From Calditrichia bacterium (lineage in GTDB: Bacteria; Calditrichota; Calditrichia; RBG-13-44-9; J075), in the NCBI GenBank assembly GCA_028284905.1, contig JANQQU010000036.1, positions 1 to 64,000 on the forward strand: a stretch of 64,000 nucleotides of DNA, written 5' to 3'. The translations under genes and the position numbers were made by a program. Positions 16,712 to 25,648 of this stretch are shown here, piece by piece. The notes under the pieces were generated by a model, which did no database searches, was not told where the DNA came from, and was given only the letters and a program-made list of their open reading frames with translations. Positions within the stretch are counted from its first letter, which is position 1, and every line of letters begins with the position of its first letter.

Positions 16712-17819
16712 CTACTTGTTTAACTCCGGTGCCTTCAGCAAGTAAGCGTAAATAAAATCATTTATCTCGCCATCCATCACCCGTTGGATATCGCCAGTTT
16801 CATGCGTGGTGCGATGATCTTTGACCATATTATAAGGGTGAAATACGTAGGAACGAATCTGATTTCCCCAACCGATTTCAGTCTTGCTGTCTTCCATTTC
16901 CTGCCGCTTCGCTTTTTCTTCCTCCAGCTTCTTTTGATAAAGCTTTGCTTTAAGGATTTTCATCGCATTCGCTTTATTCTTATGCTGAGAGCGCTCGCTT
17001 TGGCAGGTGACGACAACGCCAGTCGGCTCATGGGTAATACGCACCGCGGAATCCGTACGGTTTACGTGCTGCCCCCCGGCGCCACTGGCGCGATAGGTAT
17101 CGATGCGCAGATCGTTGGGGTTAATTTCTATTTCAATATCATCATCCATTTCCGGGAGAACGAAAATAGAAGCAAAAGAGGTATGGCGGCGTCCGTTCGA
17201 ATCGAAGGGAGATATACGAACTAAACGATGAATGCCAACTTCCGAACGTAAGTAGCCAAAAACGTAATTCCCTTTGATTTCAATCGTTACGCTTTTGATT
17301 CCCGCTTCTTCGCCGTCGAGCTGGTCGAGAATATTGGTCTTAAAGTTACGCCGCTCTGCCCAGCGCAGGAACATGCGCATCAGCATTTGCGCCCAGTCCT
17401 GGCTTTCCGTTCCGCCAGCGCCGGGATGGATGGTGAGAATCGCACTTTTACTATCTTCCGGCTGCGAAAGTAGTCCACGAAGCTCGAGATCTTTTACGGA
17501 TGAAATTAATTCGGCACTCTCGCTGTCCAGTGACTTAAGTTCATCCTGATCGTCCGCTTCCCGGGCCATTTCCAACATTAGTTCGATATCTTCCGTCTGC
17601 TGAAAATGCTTCTTCCAGTCCTCAAGTTTTTCTTTCTTCTGATTGAGGTGCTTCAAGGTCGATTGGGCTTTTTCCGGGGAATTCCAAAAATCGGGATGAC
17701 TGGTTTTTTTCTCTAATTCAGCAACTTCTGTTTCCAGGGTATCTATATCAAAGATACCCCCGAAGGTTAGTCAGTACTTTTTTTGCTTCGTTAATGCGGC
17801 TGGTAATATCTTCAATCAT
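16712..17819 (-). CDS. prfB: Peptide chain release factor 2, with programmed +1 frameshift
   Basis: RF2 split over two frames. The first frame starts at ATG 17819 (AAAGGAA upstream), gives 23 residues (MIEDITSRINEAKKV...), and ends at TGA 17750-17748 in the classic context CGG GGG TAT CTT TGA T. A +1 shift at CTT continues as DIDTLETEVAEL... to 16712, giving 368 residues, close to the usual 365. The tripeptide SPF (RISPFDSNG) that reads UGA/UAA and the GGQ loop (SGAGGQHVNRT) are intact. The GGGGG acts as the internal Shine-Dalgarno-like stimulator. RF2 autoregulates through this site. It lies between the SpoIID-like and epimerase-like genes in one probable operon. Confidence 0.97.
17748..17762 (-). 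promoter_or_regulatory. RF2 autoregulatory frameshift site
   Basis: Read on the minus strand: CGGGGGTATCTTTGA. It has the SD-like G run, the conserved TAT spacer codon, the slippery CTT and the in-frame TGA, three nucleotides apart as in E. coli prfB. Low RF2 lets the ribosome pause at TGA and slip +1. Confidence 0.95.
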
Positions 17820-17856
17820 CTTTAATAATTCCTTTTAAAATCTGTTCAGCAAGTGA

Positions 17857-19458
17857 TTAGTCTTTGTAAATAGACTTAATATCACATGACTCAAAATAAT
17901 GCTCGAGAATCTCTTTACTGTTTTTTCCTTCCATGGCCATTACCGCCGCGCCGGTTTTACACATACCAATGCCATGGCCCTGTCCGGCACCGACGAAAGT
18001 AAATGATATCGGTGTGCCGGTATCATCCAATTCACCTTCGACGATAAAACAGGAGCTGGGGAGGTAATCGTAAGCGAGTGCTTCGCGAATATTCAACTGA
18101 CCGCGAATCCGGTAATTTTTCAGGCTACCAATCAGTTCAACTTCTTTCAAACGGCCGGAACGCCCCCGTTGCAGCGGAATCACCTCGAAAAGAATACCGA
18201 TATCCTCACCGGTTTTTTTACGGATTAACTCTTCGAGCTCTTTGCGGGAATAATTCATCTCCCAGCGGAAATATTTCTTCACCCGTTCCAGTGATGGTGG
18301 CAGAGAACGGCCTTTCAAATTACTCCAGGTATCCGGGCGGCTATGAATCCATTTCCGCACCATCAGTTCATCTTGCAAGGTCGTAAAATCATCCGGCACG
18401 GTATGCCAGTCATATTTTCCTTTGAAGAGGACCTCTTCGCCTTTTTCACCCGGAACGGCAGAATCTTCTGTATGTCCGCCGCAAATCAGATGAAACGGTG
18501 TATCAAGGATAACATCCTTGGCAAAGAACACCTCACCGCGGGTTTCTTCCACCGCTTTATCAATCATTTCTTCGTCAAAATCGGCGCCGAAGTAACGCAG
18601 GGTTTTTCCGATGTTATCATAATCAAACGGATCGCCCAATTGCTCATGATTTACGCGAGCCATTGCTTCGCTGCGGGCGACAATTGCCAGGCTCTTATAA
18701 TAATCCAGTGGCAAGCTGGGGCCCGCCTCGGAAAAAAGTACACGCTTCAAATAAGTTTCCAGCGGCACTTCGCTAATTGCCATTAAGCGTCCCTGGATAT
18801 CGAAACGAAACTCCAGTACGCCATTATACACTAAGTCATCAAAATAATCTTTTTGTAAGATGTCATTAAAACTGCGAACGCCAAAGACTTTAATTTTCGT
18901 ATTAATATCCTCCGGAACAATGCGCAAAACATTTGCCACTTCCGCAGACTTATCATACTCGGCATCAAAGGCTTCCAAAGACCCTTGTGGTTCCCGAAGT
19001 TGTTCTTTTTCGACGTAAGGAATAAATTCCGGTTGAAATTTTTTGAAGGCTTTCCGAGCGGCCATCTCGGTGCTGTATTTACCGGCCGTAATGATGTATT
19101 TCGTATTGGTGCTAATTTTTCGGTTCTGCACATAATTTTCCCCGCCAAGCACTTTCAGCTCCGCGCTGTCATCCAACGCCTTTACTTTTTTCAGCTGTTG
19201 CTCAGCGACCTCCTTGCTGAAGGAATCGAAGATAACCAGAAAAAACTGCTCTTTCCCCGGTTTACTATCTTTAATCTTCACTCGCCACTTTAAATCGGAG
19301 GAAATTTTCTTTACAAGATCCGCCCCCGTTTCATCCTGCAAGGAGAACTTCCCCATTACTTTGAAATCAACATGCTCCTGATTGCGAAACAGACCCACGC
19401 GAAAAACCGGCTCACCATTCACCTGTTTTAACTGATACTTAGCGGCGCTACCTTCCAT
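17857..19458 (-). CDS. SpoIID/LytB-domain protein
   Basis: A 533-residue protein with a SpoIID/LytB domain in its C-terminal two thirds: EVPLETYLKRVLFSEAGPSLPLDYYKSLAIVARSEA near 240-275, and the signature FVGAGQGHGIGMCKTGA near 490. The N-terminal third has two SPOR-like stretches (FFLVIFDSFSKEVAEQQLKKV and YIITAGKYSTEMAARKAFKKF). SpoIID-type proteins cut denuded glycan strands or stimulate amidases. No signal peptide is seen with either start (ATG 19458 with GAGA upstream, or GTG 19473), so either it is cytoplasmic or it uses an uncommon export route. The prfB start lies 37 bp downstream. Confidence 0.85.
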   Translation of the reverse strand: MEGSAAKYQLKQVNGEPVFRVGLFRNQEHVDFKVMGKFSLQDETGADLVKKISSDLKWRVKIKDSKPGKEQFFLVIFDSFSKEVAEQQLKKVKALDDSAELKVLGGENYVQNRKISTNTKYIITAGKYSTEMAARKAFKKFQPEFIPYVEKEQLREPQGSLEAFDAEYDKSAEVANVLRIVPEDINTKIKVFGVRSFNDILQKDYFDDLVYNGVLEFRFDIQGRLMAISEVPLETYLKRVLFSEAGPSLPLDYYKSLAIVARSEAMARVNHEQLGDPFDYDNIGKTLRYFGADFDEEMIDKAVEETRGEVFFAKDVILDTPFHLICGGHTEDSAVPGEKGEEVLFKGKYDWHTVPDDFTTLQDELMVRKWIHSRPDTWSNLKGRSLPPSLERVKKYFRWEMNYSRKELEELIRKKTGEDIGILFEVIPLQRGRSGRLKEVELIGSLKNYRIRGQLNIREALAYDYLPSSCFIVEGELDDTGTPISFTFVGAGQGHGIGMCKTGAAVMAMEGKNSKEILEHYFESCDIKSIYKD

Positions 19459-19671
19459 ACAACATCTCTTCACTTATTAAAGGGTTATAATTTTTGTGCA
19501 TAGCTTCACAATTTACAGAAATATTTTTTTAAAATCAAGATTTTCGGCAATCCTCAAAAAAATCGCAACATATTCCCGTAATTTGTGAACCGAACAGTGA
19601 AATCAACGTTTTAAATTTGATTTTACATCTGTATAGTATTAAAATGGCTGCGAGTCTAACGGGGAATCATA

Positions 19672-21333
19672 TTGCGATATCGACCGACATATTTTCTACT
19701 CTCTTTACTGCTTCTGTTTTTCTACAGCAGACTGCCCGGTCAGGTCCTTCAAAATAAACCGGATGTAACCATCAGCTATGGTGATCATCTGGTAATCGGC
19801 GTATTAAGTGATAAAAAATTTGATCTCAATCCTTTTGAAATAACTTCCCCGATCCACGAAGAAATCATTCAGATGATTTACGGATATGGACTAACCAAAA
19901 TCCCTGACAAAGTTGTTAACCCTCCCGATTTGATTGCCCGTTATATCGAAACAGATGATGCGCGTATCTGGCGGATGGTATTGGAACGTAATATCAACTT
20001 CCAGAACGGCCGGCGCCTTTCCAATGATGACGTTGTTTTCACCTTTGAAGTGGTAAAAAAACACGGTGGATTTAACCTGAACCGCAAGCTGGATTTCAGT
20101 AATCTGAAGTCTGTTAGCATCAAGGGCGACCTGGAGATAATTTTCGAGCTTTATGAGCCGGACAAATCCTTTAATCTGAAAATTGCCGATATTCCGATCC
20201 TTTCCCGCGGTTACTATCAGGGTCTGTTAAAATTTGGTTACGAATATTTTAACGAGAGAAAACCGCTTGGCATGGGGCCGTTTGAATTTGAAACTCAGGC
20301 CGAGAACATGCTGACCTTAAAATCCTCGCCATTTTATTATTCCGGGCAACCGTTTCTTGATCGCATCAAGCTCCAGTTCTTTGATGACGAACAAGAATTG
20401 ATTGATGCGCTGGTGAACGGCGATGTCGATTACATCGAGCTGCCGGACGAAAACAACGCCCGCAGTATTTACGATCTGATGGGCAGCCGTATCGTCGTAT
20501 TTGGCATTCCGCGCACGGAAGTTCAGGTAACGGTCATGCTTTTCAACGTTAAAAGCTTCCCGCTTTCCCAATCGGAAGTGCGCCAGGCAATTTATGCAGC
20601 GGTTAACCGACGGCAGATTGTTGACCGTTTCATTAGCTCCACCGCAGAAGTCGCCAATACTCTTGTCCCCGCCTCTTCCCCCCATTACAAGAAATCACTT
20701 TTTAACCGCTATGGGAAAAATCTGGAGTATGATCCCGAGGTCGCTTTACGGATGCTGCGCCGGGCTGGCTGGCGTCCCAATCAGCAAAACCTGATGGCTC
20801 GCAATAACCGCCCACTCTCTTTTAAGCTGCTGTTCTCGCAAAACTCTGAACTGGAAGCGAATATCGCCCGTTCAATTACCATCGACCTCTCCGAGTTAAA
20901 TATTCAGGTTCAGCCGACGCCGATATTGCCTTTCGAGAAAAAAGAGCGGCTGGAAAACAGCGACTACCAGGCGATGATTTATACCTACACCTATCACCCG
21001 GAATATCTTTCCGACGCAGTGGAAAAATTTTACTTTGAAGTGCTCGGTGCCCGGCAGCGAGTGCCCAACTATCAAAACGGTTATATGGATGGTTTTTTCA
21101 AGCTGGTAGAGGACAAAAAGAATTTCCGGGAAAACTCCTTTGATCGTTTACAAACATTCGCCCGGGATGAAATGCCCGCGGTATTTCTCTTTTTTCAAAA
21201 ACAAATCCTCATCGGTTTAAGCAATCGTTTTTACGAGTTTCGTTCCACTTTTCAAAACGGCCCGGACTTCTTCTATCGGATGAACCCGATTGATACCTGG
21301 TTCGTGCCCAAAGAGAAGCAGAAATATAAATGA
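19672..21333 (+). CDS. Periplasmic solute-binding protein, family 5 (peptide/nickel type)
   Basis: A 553-residue SBP_bac_5 protein with an N-terminal signal (YFLLSLLLLFFYSRLPGQV). The mature part shows the family pattern: WRMVLERNINFQNGRRLSNDDVVFTFEVVKKHGG near 95-130, PLGMGPFEFET near 200, and VRQAIYAAVNRRQIV near 303. Such proteins deliver peptides, sugars or nickel to ABC permeases, but no permease or ATPase gene is nearby. Its stop overlaps the start of a histidine kinase gene by 4 nt (ATGA), so it is likely a ligand-sensing partner. The start codon is TTG with GGGG upstream; no in-frame ATG precedes it. Confidence 0.9.
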   Translation: MRYRPTYFLLSLLLLFFYSRLPGQVLQNKPDVTISYGDHLVIGVLSDKKFDLNPFEITSPIHEEIIQMIYGYGLTKIPDKVVNPPDLIARYIETDDARIWRMVLERNINFQNGRRLSNDDVVFTFEVVKKHGGFNLNRKLDFSNLKSVSIKGDLEIIFELYEPDKSFNLKIADIPILSRGYYQGLLKFGYEYFNERKPLGMGPFEFETQAENMLTLKSSPFYYSGQPFLDRIKLQFFDDEQELIDALVNGDVDYIELPDENNARSIYDLMGSRIVVFGIPRTEVQVTVMLFNVKSFPLSQSEVRQAIYAAVNRRQIVDRFISSTAEVANTLVPASSPHYKKSLFNRYGKNLEYDPEVALRMLRRAGWRPNQQNLMARNNRPLSFKLLFSQNSELEANIARSITIDLSELNIQVQPTPILPFEKKERLENSDYQAMIYTYTYHPEYLSDAVEKFYFEVLGARQRVPNYQNGYMDGFFKLVEDKKNFRENSFDRLQTFARDEMPAVFLFFQKQILIGLSNRFYEFRSTFQNGPDFFYRMNPIDTWFVPKEKQKYK

Positions 21334-23165
21334 AACTGAATCTGAACACCAGGATGCGGCTGTTAAAGCGGCAGTTTGACCGCTTTCTGTCCCGTAAGAT
21401 TAGTAATCGCCTGATCGTCTCCTACATGTCCCTCGGTGTATTACCGCTGGTCATCGTTAGTCTGGTGCTCATTTCCCTCACGCAAGATACGCTGCAAACC
21501 TACATTTACGAAAAAAACCGGGAAACCGCTTTACGGGCGAGCAACGAAATCCTCCTTTTTATCCGCGAGCCGCTCACTATTCTGCAAACAGCCACTTTAA
21601 CCCGGGACGCGATCGGGATGGACGCGATTGAACAAATCAACCTGGTGAATCGCCTCAAGGAAGGATACCCGATTTTCCGAAAAGTATTCATTCTTAACGA
21701 TAGCGGGCAGGTCAATGCGACCACGCGTTTCGGAGAAGAAAACCTCAATTTCCGGGACGATCCTTTCTTTCTCGATGGTATCCGGGGCAAGGAGTATTTC
21801 TCGGATGTCTATTTTACCCAATCACGTTTTCCCCTGATGTCTATCGCGGAGCCGATTGAACGATTCGGGCAGATTGTTGGGGTGATTGTTGCCGAGATTG
21901 AGCTTCGCAGTATCTGGGCGCTGGTTGATAATATTCCGGTGGGCGATACCGGATTTGTTTTCCTGCTCAGCCGGGAAGGTCGGGTAATTGCCCACAAAAA
22001 TAAAGACAAGGTATTTGAGAAGGAAGATTACTCCCGCTTCGATTTCTTTTCTTCCCTGAAAACAGAAAAGGAATTAACCACCGCCTATCAACTGGGGGAA
22101 GATACCCATGTTCTTGTTTACGAAAGTGTGCCGGAGCTGAACTGGGGCGTTGTTGTTCAGCAATCGCACCGGGAAGCTTTTGCCCTGGCAACACAAATGC
22201 AGAAACGAGTACTCTATCTAACAGCGTTAACCATTCTCATCGCAGCAATTATTGGCTTACTGGGTGTGCAACGCTTTACCAAACCACTGCTTACCCTGGT
22301 AAAAGGTGTGCGGGAATACGGTGAAGGGAATTTGCAGCACAAGATCGAGATGCAAACCCGGGACGAACTGGCAGAACTAGCCCAGGAATTTAACTCCATG
22401 GCAAAATCGCTTCATAAAAACCAAATTCGTTTACGCCGTATGGAACGATTGGCGGCGCTCAGCCGCTTTGCCTCCCTGGTGAGCCACGAAATCCGCAATC
22501 CGCTCAATGCGATGAATATCAATATGCAAATCCTGAAGAAGACCATCCACAAGCCGGATGTCGCCCCGGAGCGGAAAACAAAGTATCTGGACATCATTTC
22601 ATCGGAAATCACCCGTATGAATGAATTGGTTACCAATTTTTTAATTATTGCCCGTCCGCCGGAACTAAATATGATCCGAATTAATATACATGAATTATTG
22701 GAAGAAGTATTACTGCTGCACGAAGCGCAGGCGACGGAAAAGAACATTCGTATCGAACGATCGCTGACTACGGACAATCCTTGCGGCATGCTGGATTACA
22801 ATCAATTGAAGCAAGTGCTGCATAATATTATCGTAAACGCTTTCGATGCCATGCCGGATGGCGGTAAACTCTCGGTGCGGACCACAATCATTGAACCCGG
22901 GAAGTCCAACAAGAATAACCGGCACTTTGTCAAGATGGAATTTCATGATAGTGGCGAGGGTATCCCGGAAGAAATTCTCCAGGAAGTATTCGAGTTCTAT
23001 TACACCACCAAACGCGCTGGCAGCGGCCTTGGATTAGCAATTGCCAAACAAATTGTTCAGGGGCATCAGGGGGATGTATACATCGAAAGTAAAATCGGTG
23101 AAGGCACGGCGGTAATCATCGATCTGCCGATCGACCAAACCACGCCGGCCCTAAATGAGAACTAG
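21330..23165 (+). CDS. Membrane sensor histidine kinase (Cache-HAMP-HisKA-HATPase)
   Basis: A 611-residue kinase. A membrane segment at about 27-50 is followed by a ~240-residue periplasmic double-Cache-like sensor (PLTILQTATLTRD, RFPLMSIAEPIERFGQIVGVIVAEI), a second membrane segment near 290-312, HAMP (about 312-365), the H-box ASLVSHEIRNPLNAM with phospho-acceptor His386, and an ATPase domain with N box (IIVNAFDAM), G1 (HDSGEGIPE) and G2 (GSGLGLAIAKQIV). It is translationally coupled to the upstream binding protein and lies 256 bp before an NtrC-type regulator, its likely partner. The Cache domain or the binding protein could sense a small extracellular ligand. Confidence 0.95.
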   Translation: MKLNLNTRMRLLKRQFDRFLSRKISNRLIVSYMSLGVLPLVIVSLVLISLTQDTLQTYIYEKNRETALRASNEILLFIREPLTILQTATLTRDAIGMDAIEQINLVNRLKEGYPIFRKVFILNDSGQVNATTRFGEENLNFRDDPFFLDGIRGKEYFSDVYFTQSRFPLMSIAEPIERFGQIVGVIVAEIELRSIWALVDNIPVGDTGFVFLLSREGRVIAHKNKDKVFEKEDYSRFDFFSSLKTEKELTTAYQLGEDTHVLVYESVPELNWGVVVQQSHREAFALATQMQKRVLYLTALTILIAAIIGLLGVQRFTKPLLTLVKGVREYGEGNLQHKIEMQTRDELAELAQEFNSMAKSLHKNQIRLRRMERLAALSRFASLVSHEIRNPLNAMNINMQILKKTIHKPDVAPERKTKYLDIISSEITRMNELVTNFLIIARPPELNMIRINIHELLEEVLLLHEAQATEKNIRIERSLTTDNPCGMLDYNQLKQVLHNIIVNAFDAMPDGGKLSVRTTIIEPGKSNKNNRHFVKMEFHDSGEGIPEEILQEVFEFYYTTKRAGSGLGLAIAKQIVQGHQGDVYIESKIGEGTAVIIDLPIDQTTPALNEN

Positions 23166-23257
23166 TAATTTTTGCCGGAAAACCTTATATTAAAGTCAGT
23201 TAAATTAAGGGACAAAAGTTACCAGGCATTAAAAAAGCCACCAGCAGTTTTGCTCAC

Positions 23258-23273
23258 TTTGCAAATTTGCAAA
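23258..23273. promoter_or_regulatory. Perfect 16-bp palindrome TTTGCAAATTTGCAAA
   Basis: It lies in the 256-bp gap between the kinase and regulator genes and is perfectly self-complementary. Its size and AT-rich symmetry fit a dimer-binding operator. No T run follows, so it is not a terminator. I could not tie it to a regulator. Confidence 0.4.
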
Positions 23274-23421
23274 TCTACAAGTGGCCTAACTAAATTGCTA
23301 CAAACCATGTATCAGCAACTTATTTTGTCCCTGGATTTATTTATACGAAATATATCACCGTTCAAAATACGCATTCGGAACGCAGAAAAGCCGGACAAAC
23401 GAATTTACAGGATTATATTTG

Positions 23422-24795
23422 ATGAAAGAAAAGATACTGCTTGTCGAAGACGACATTAACACCTTGAACGGACTGGCAGAAATTCTCGAAGACGAGTCAT
23501 TTGAAATTACCAAGGCAAAAAATGCCCGGCAGGCACTCGCTGCTATGGAAAAAGGCACTTTTGAAGTTGTCTTGATGGATTACCTTCTCCCCGACCAGGA
23601 TGGCCTGGCCCTCTCTAAAATGGTGCTGGAAAAAAATCAGGACATTAAGATTATCATGATGACTGCGTTTGGCACCGTCAAAAATGCTGTGGATGCAATG
23701 AAGATGGGCATCTATGACTATCTCACCAAACCGATCAATCTCGATGAGCTACTGATTATTCTTCGCCGGGCACTGCAGGAGCATCGCCTGATTCGGGAAA
23801 ATCAAAGCCTGAAATCCAAGCTGAACAATAAATACCGTTTTGACAATATTATCGGCGTCAGTGGCAAAATGCAGCAGGTCTTTCAGAAAGTTGCAAAGGT
23901 GGCACAATCTGATGCAACCGTTCTGATTCGTGGAGAAAGCGGCACCGGAAAAGAGCTGATCGCCCGCGCGATTCATTACCAAAGTAAGCAACAAGGCCAG
24001 TCATTAGTAGAAATTAACTGCGCGTCGATTCCCGAAAACCTGCTGGAAAGTGAATTGTTTGGGCACGAAAAAGGTGCCTTCACCGGTGCCTACAAAATGA
24101 AAAAAGGTAAATTTGAAGTTGCTCACAATGGCACTTTATTTCTTGATGAAATTGGCGAACTGCCACTTTCCCTGCAGGCAAAACTGCTGCGGGTGTTGCA
24201 GGAGAAACGCTTTAACCGGGTGGGCGGCGTCGACAACATAGAAGTGAACGTCCGTCTGATTGCAGCGACCAATGCCGATCTGGAACAAAAAATGACCTCC
24301 GGAGAATTCCGGGAAGATCTTTACTACCGGCTTAACGTTATTCCGATTATCATTCCCCCACTCCGGGAGCGCCTGGAAGATATTGGTCCGCTGACTGATC
24401 ACTTCATCGATAAGTATGCAGATAAGGAAAGTCGCCTTTTGAAAGGCATTACCGATGACGCCCGGAAAACATTATTGGCCTACGAATGGCCGGGTAATGT
24501 GCGAGAGCTGGAAAATGCCATCGAAAACGCGGTGGTTATGTGCGAAGGTGACCATATCGAATCAGAAGACTTACCCGGTTATTTGAAAGGCAAAAAGAAT
24601 ACAGCCTCCTCTCCCCTGATGGACATCGTTATGGATGATAACGAACTGGGATACAAGGACAAGCTGGAAGCCTGCGAGCGGGAAATCATTCGGCAGGCAT
24701 TGATTGAAAACGATAATAATAAAACCCGCGCTGCCAAAAACCTTGGCTTTACTTTGCGCACCTTAAGAAATAAAGTTAAAAAATATAACTTATGA
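23422..24795 (+). CDS. Sigma-54-dependent NtrC-family response regulator
   Basis: A 457-residue activator in three parts: receiver (1-120, acidic DD near 8, phospho-acceptor Asp53 in LMDYLLPDQDG, Thr and Lys in MMTAF and TKPI), AAA+ domain (about 140-375, Walker A GESGTGKE, the sigma-54 contact loop GAFTGA, Walker B GTLFLDEIGEL, arginine-finger region REDLYYRLNVIPI), and a Fis-type HTH at the C-terminus (NNKTRAAKNLGFTLRTLRNKVKKY). ATG 23422 with AGGAT upstream is preferred over the TTG one codon earlier. It probably answers the preceding kinase and switches on sigma-54 promoters, possibly of the beta-barrel gene behind it. Confidence 0.96.
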   Translation: MKEKILLVEDDINTLNGLAEILEDESFEITKAKNARQALAAMEKGTFEVVLMDYLLPDQDGLALSKMVLEKNQDIKIIMMTAFGTVKNAVDAMKMGIYDYLTKPINLDELLIILRRALQEHRLIRENQSLKSKLNNKYRFDNIIGVSGKMQQVFQKVAKVAQSDATVLIRGESGTGKELIARAIHYQSKQQGQSLVEINCASIPENLLESELFGHEKGAFTGAYKMKKGKFEVAHNGTLFLDEIGELPLSLQAKLLRVLQEKRFNRVGGVDNIEVNVRLIAATNADLEQKMTSGEFREDLYYRLNVIPIIIPPLRERLEDIGPLTDHFIDKYADKESRLLKGITDDARKTLLAYEWPGNVRELENAIENAVVMCEGDHIESEDLPGYLKGKKNTASSPLMDIVMDDNELGYKDKLEACEREIIRQALIENDNNKTRAAKNLGFTLRTLRNKVKKYNL

Positions 24796-24803
24796 GGTGT
24801 ATT

Positions 24804-25457
24804 ATGAAATTTTGCCTGTTACTGCTGCTTGGCATGTTAACTTCGCTAGCGTTTGCCCAGGAATCCCAGCGGCAAACTTTACCGAACTTATTCCCCACCG
24901 AGCCGCGCGACATAGAAGACACCCGGGTAACCTGGGACGATTTTTATCAGCAAAACGGTATGGCGCAATTTAACGTCGGTAACGAGTTTGCCGGTTCATC
25001 CATTGCCTATTATCGTGGTGGCAGCGGCCACTTGATTTATGGCTTTAACGTGGACATCCTCAGCGTGGGCACAACCCCGCCGCCGATCCAAAATTTTTAT
25101 ACACCGACGATCAACCAAACCGGCATGCTCATCCCATTTTGGTTCACGCTGAAAATGCGGCTTTCCCAAAATCCGAACAACACACTGTCACCATATTTGA
25201 TTACCGGTGCAGGGCCGACGCTGGGCATGCGCATCAAGGACAACAGCAGCTTTGTAAACGCGCTATCCAGCATCGACAGCGAATTGGGCGCAGGTGGTTT
25301 TGTTGGTGCCGGTGTCGATTATCTTTGGGCGGGCAGCTGGGCAATTTCCATGGACGTGCGCTATAACGTTATTCGTTTTGCCAATGCAACCGGTTTAAGC
25401 GATGCATACGATGGCGTTTCGTTTTCAGTCGGATTTATTCGCGCTTTTGGGCTTTAG
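24804..25457 (+). CDS. Small outer-membrane beta-barrel protein
   Basis: A 217-residue exported protein with signal peptide MKFCLLLLLGMLTSLAFAQ and alternating hydrophobic/aromatic strands ending in VSFSVGFIRAFGL, typical of 8-strand OmpA/OmpW-like barrels. ATG 24804 (GAGG 7 nt upstream) is preferred over 24792, which overlaps the regulator stop. No family-specific motif is visible, so it may be a porin, an adhesin-type barrel or a ligand sensor. It is the last gene of the binding protein-kinase-regulator run. Confidence 0.8.
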   Translation: MKFCLLLLLGMLTSLAFAQESQRQTLPNLFPTEPRDIEDTRVTWDDFYQQNGMAQFNVGNEFAGSSIAYYRGGSGHLIYGFNVDILSVGTTPPPIQNFYTPTINQTGMLIPFWFTLKMRLSQNPNNTLSPYLITGAGPTLGMRIKDNSSFVNALSSIDSELGAGGFVGAGVDYLWAGSWAISMDVRYNVIRFANATGLSDAYDGVSFSVGFIRAFGL

Positions 25458-25621
25458 GATGTTTAGGGGATTAGGGGGTTAGGGATTTAGGCTGTTAGGG
25501 GATTAGGGATTCAAGCTTTTGTGTAAACAACAGAAGTAGGCAAAAAGCCCCTTATAGATGCATTTTTTGGATAACACCCCAATAACCTAACCCCCTAAAA
25601 ACCTAGACCCCTAAACCCCTT
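25456..25621. repeat. TTAGGGG word array with inverted CCCCTAA counterpart
   Basis: 25456-25515 carries about seven irregular TTAGGGG/TTAGG words; 25569-25621 carries the inverse (CCTAACCCCCTAA, CCTAGACCCCTAAACCCC). The two halves can pair as a long hairpin, and the G-rich strand has four or more G3-G5 runs that could form a quadruplex. It ends the beta-barrel transcript and precedes the HDOD gene. Confidence 0.7.
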
Positions 25622-25648
25622 CTTCACGACTTAGAACCTATTGTTGAG

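Noticed and set aside
17641-17760. prfB read as a truncated or frameshifted pseudogene starting at an internal ATG
   Set aside because: The interruption is the conserved programmed frameshift site with correct context, and both halves encode normal RF2 sequence.
23282-23298. Possible sigma-54 promoter TGGC...TTGC before the NtrC-type gene
   Set aside because: The two elements are 2 bp too far apart for sigma-54.
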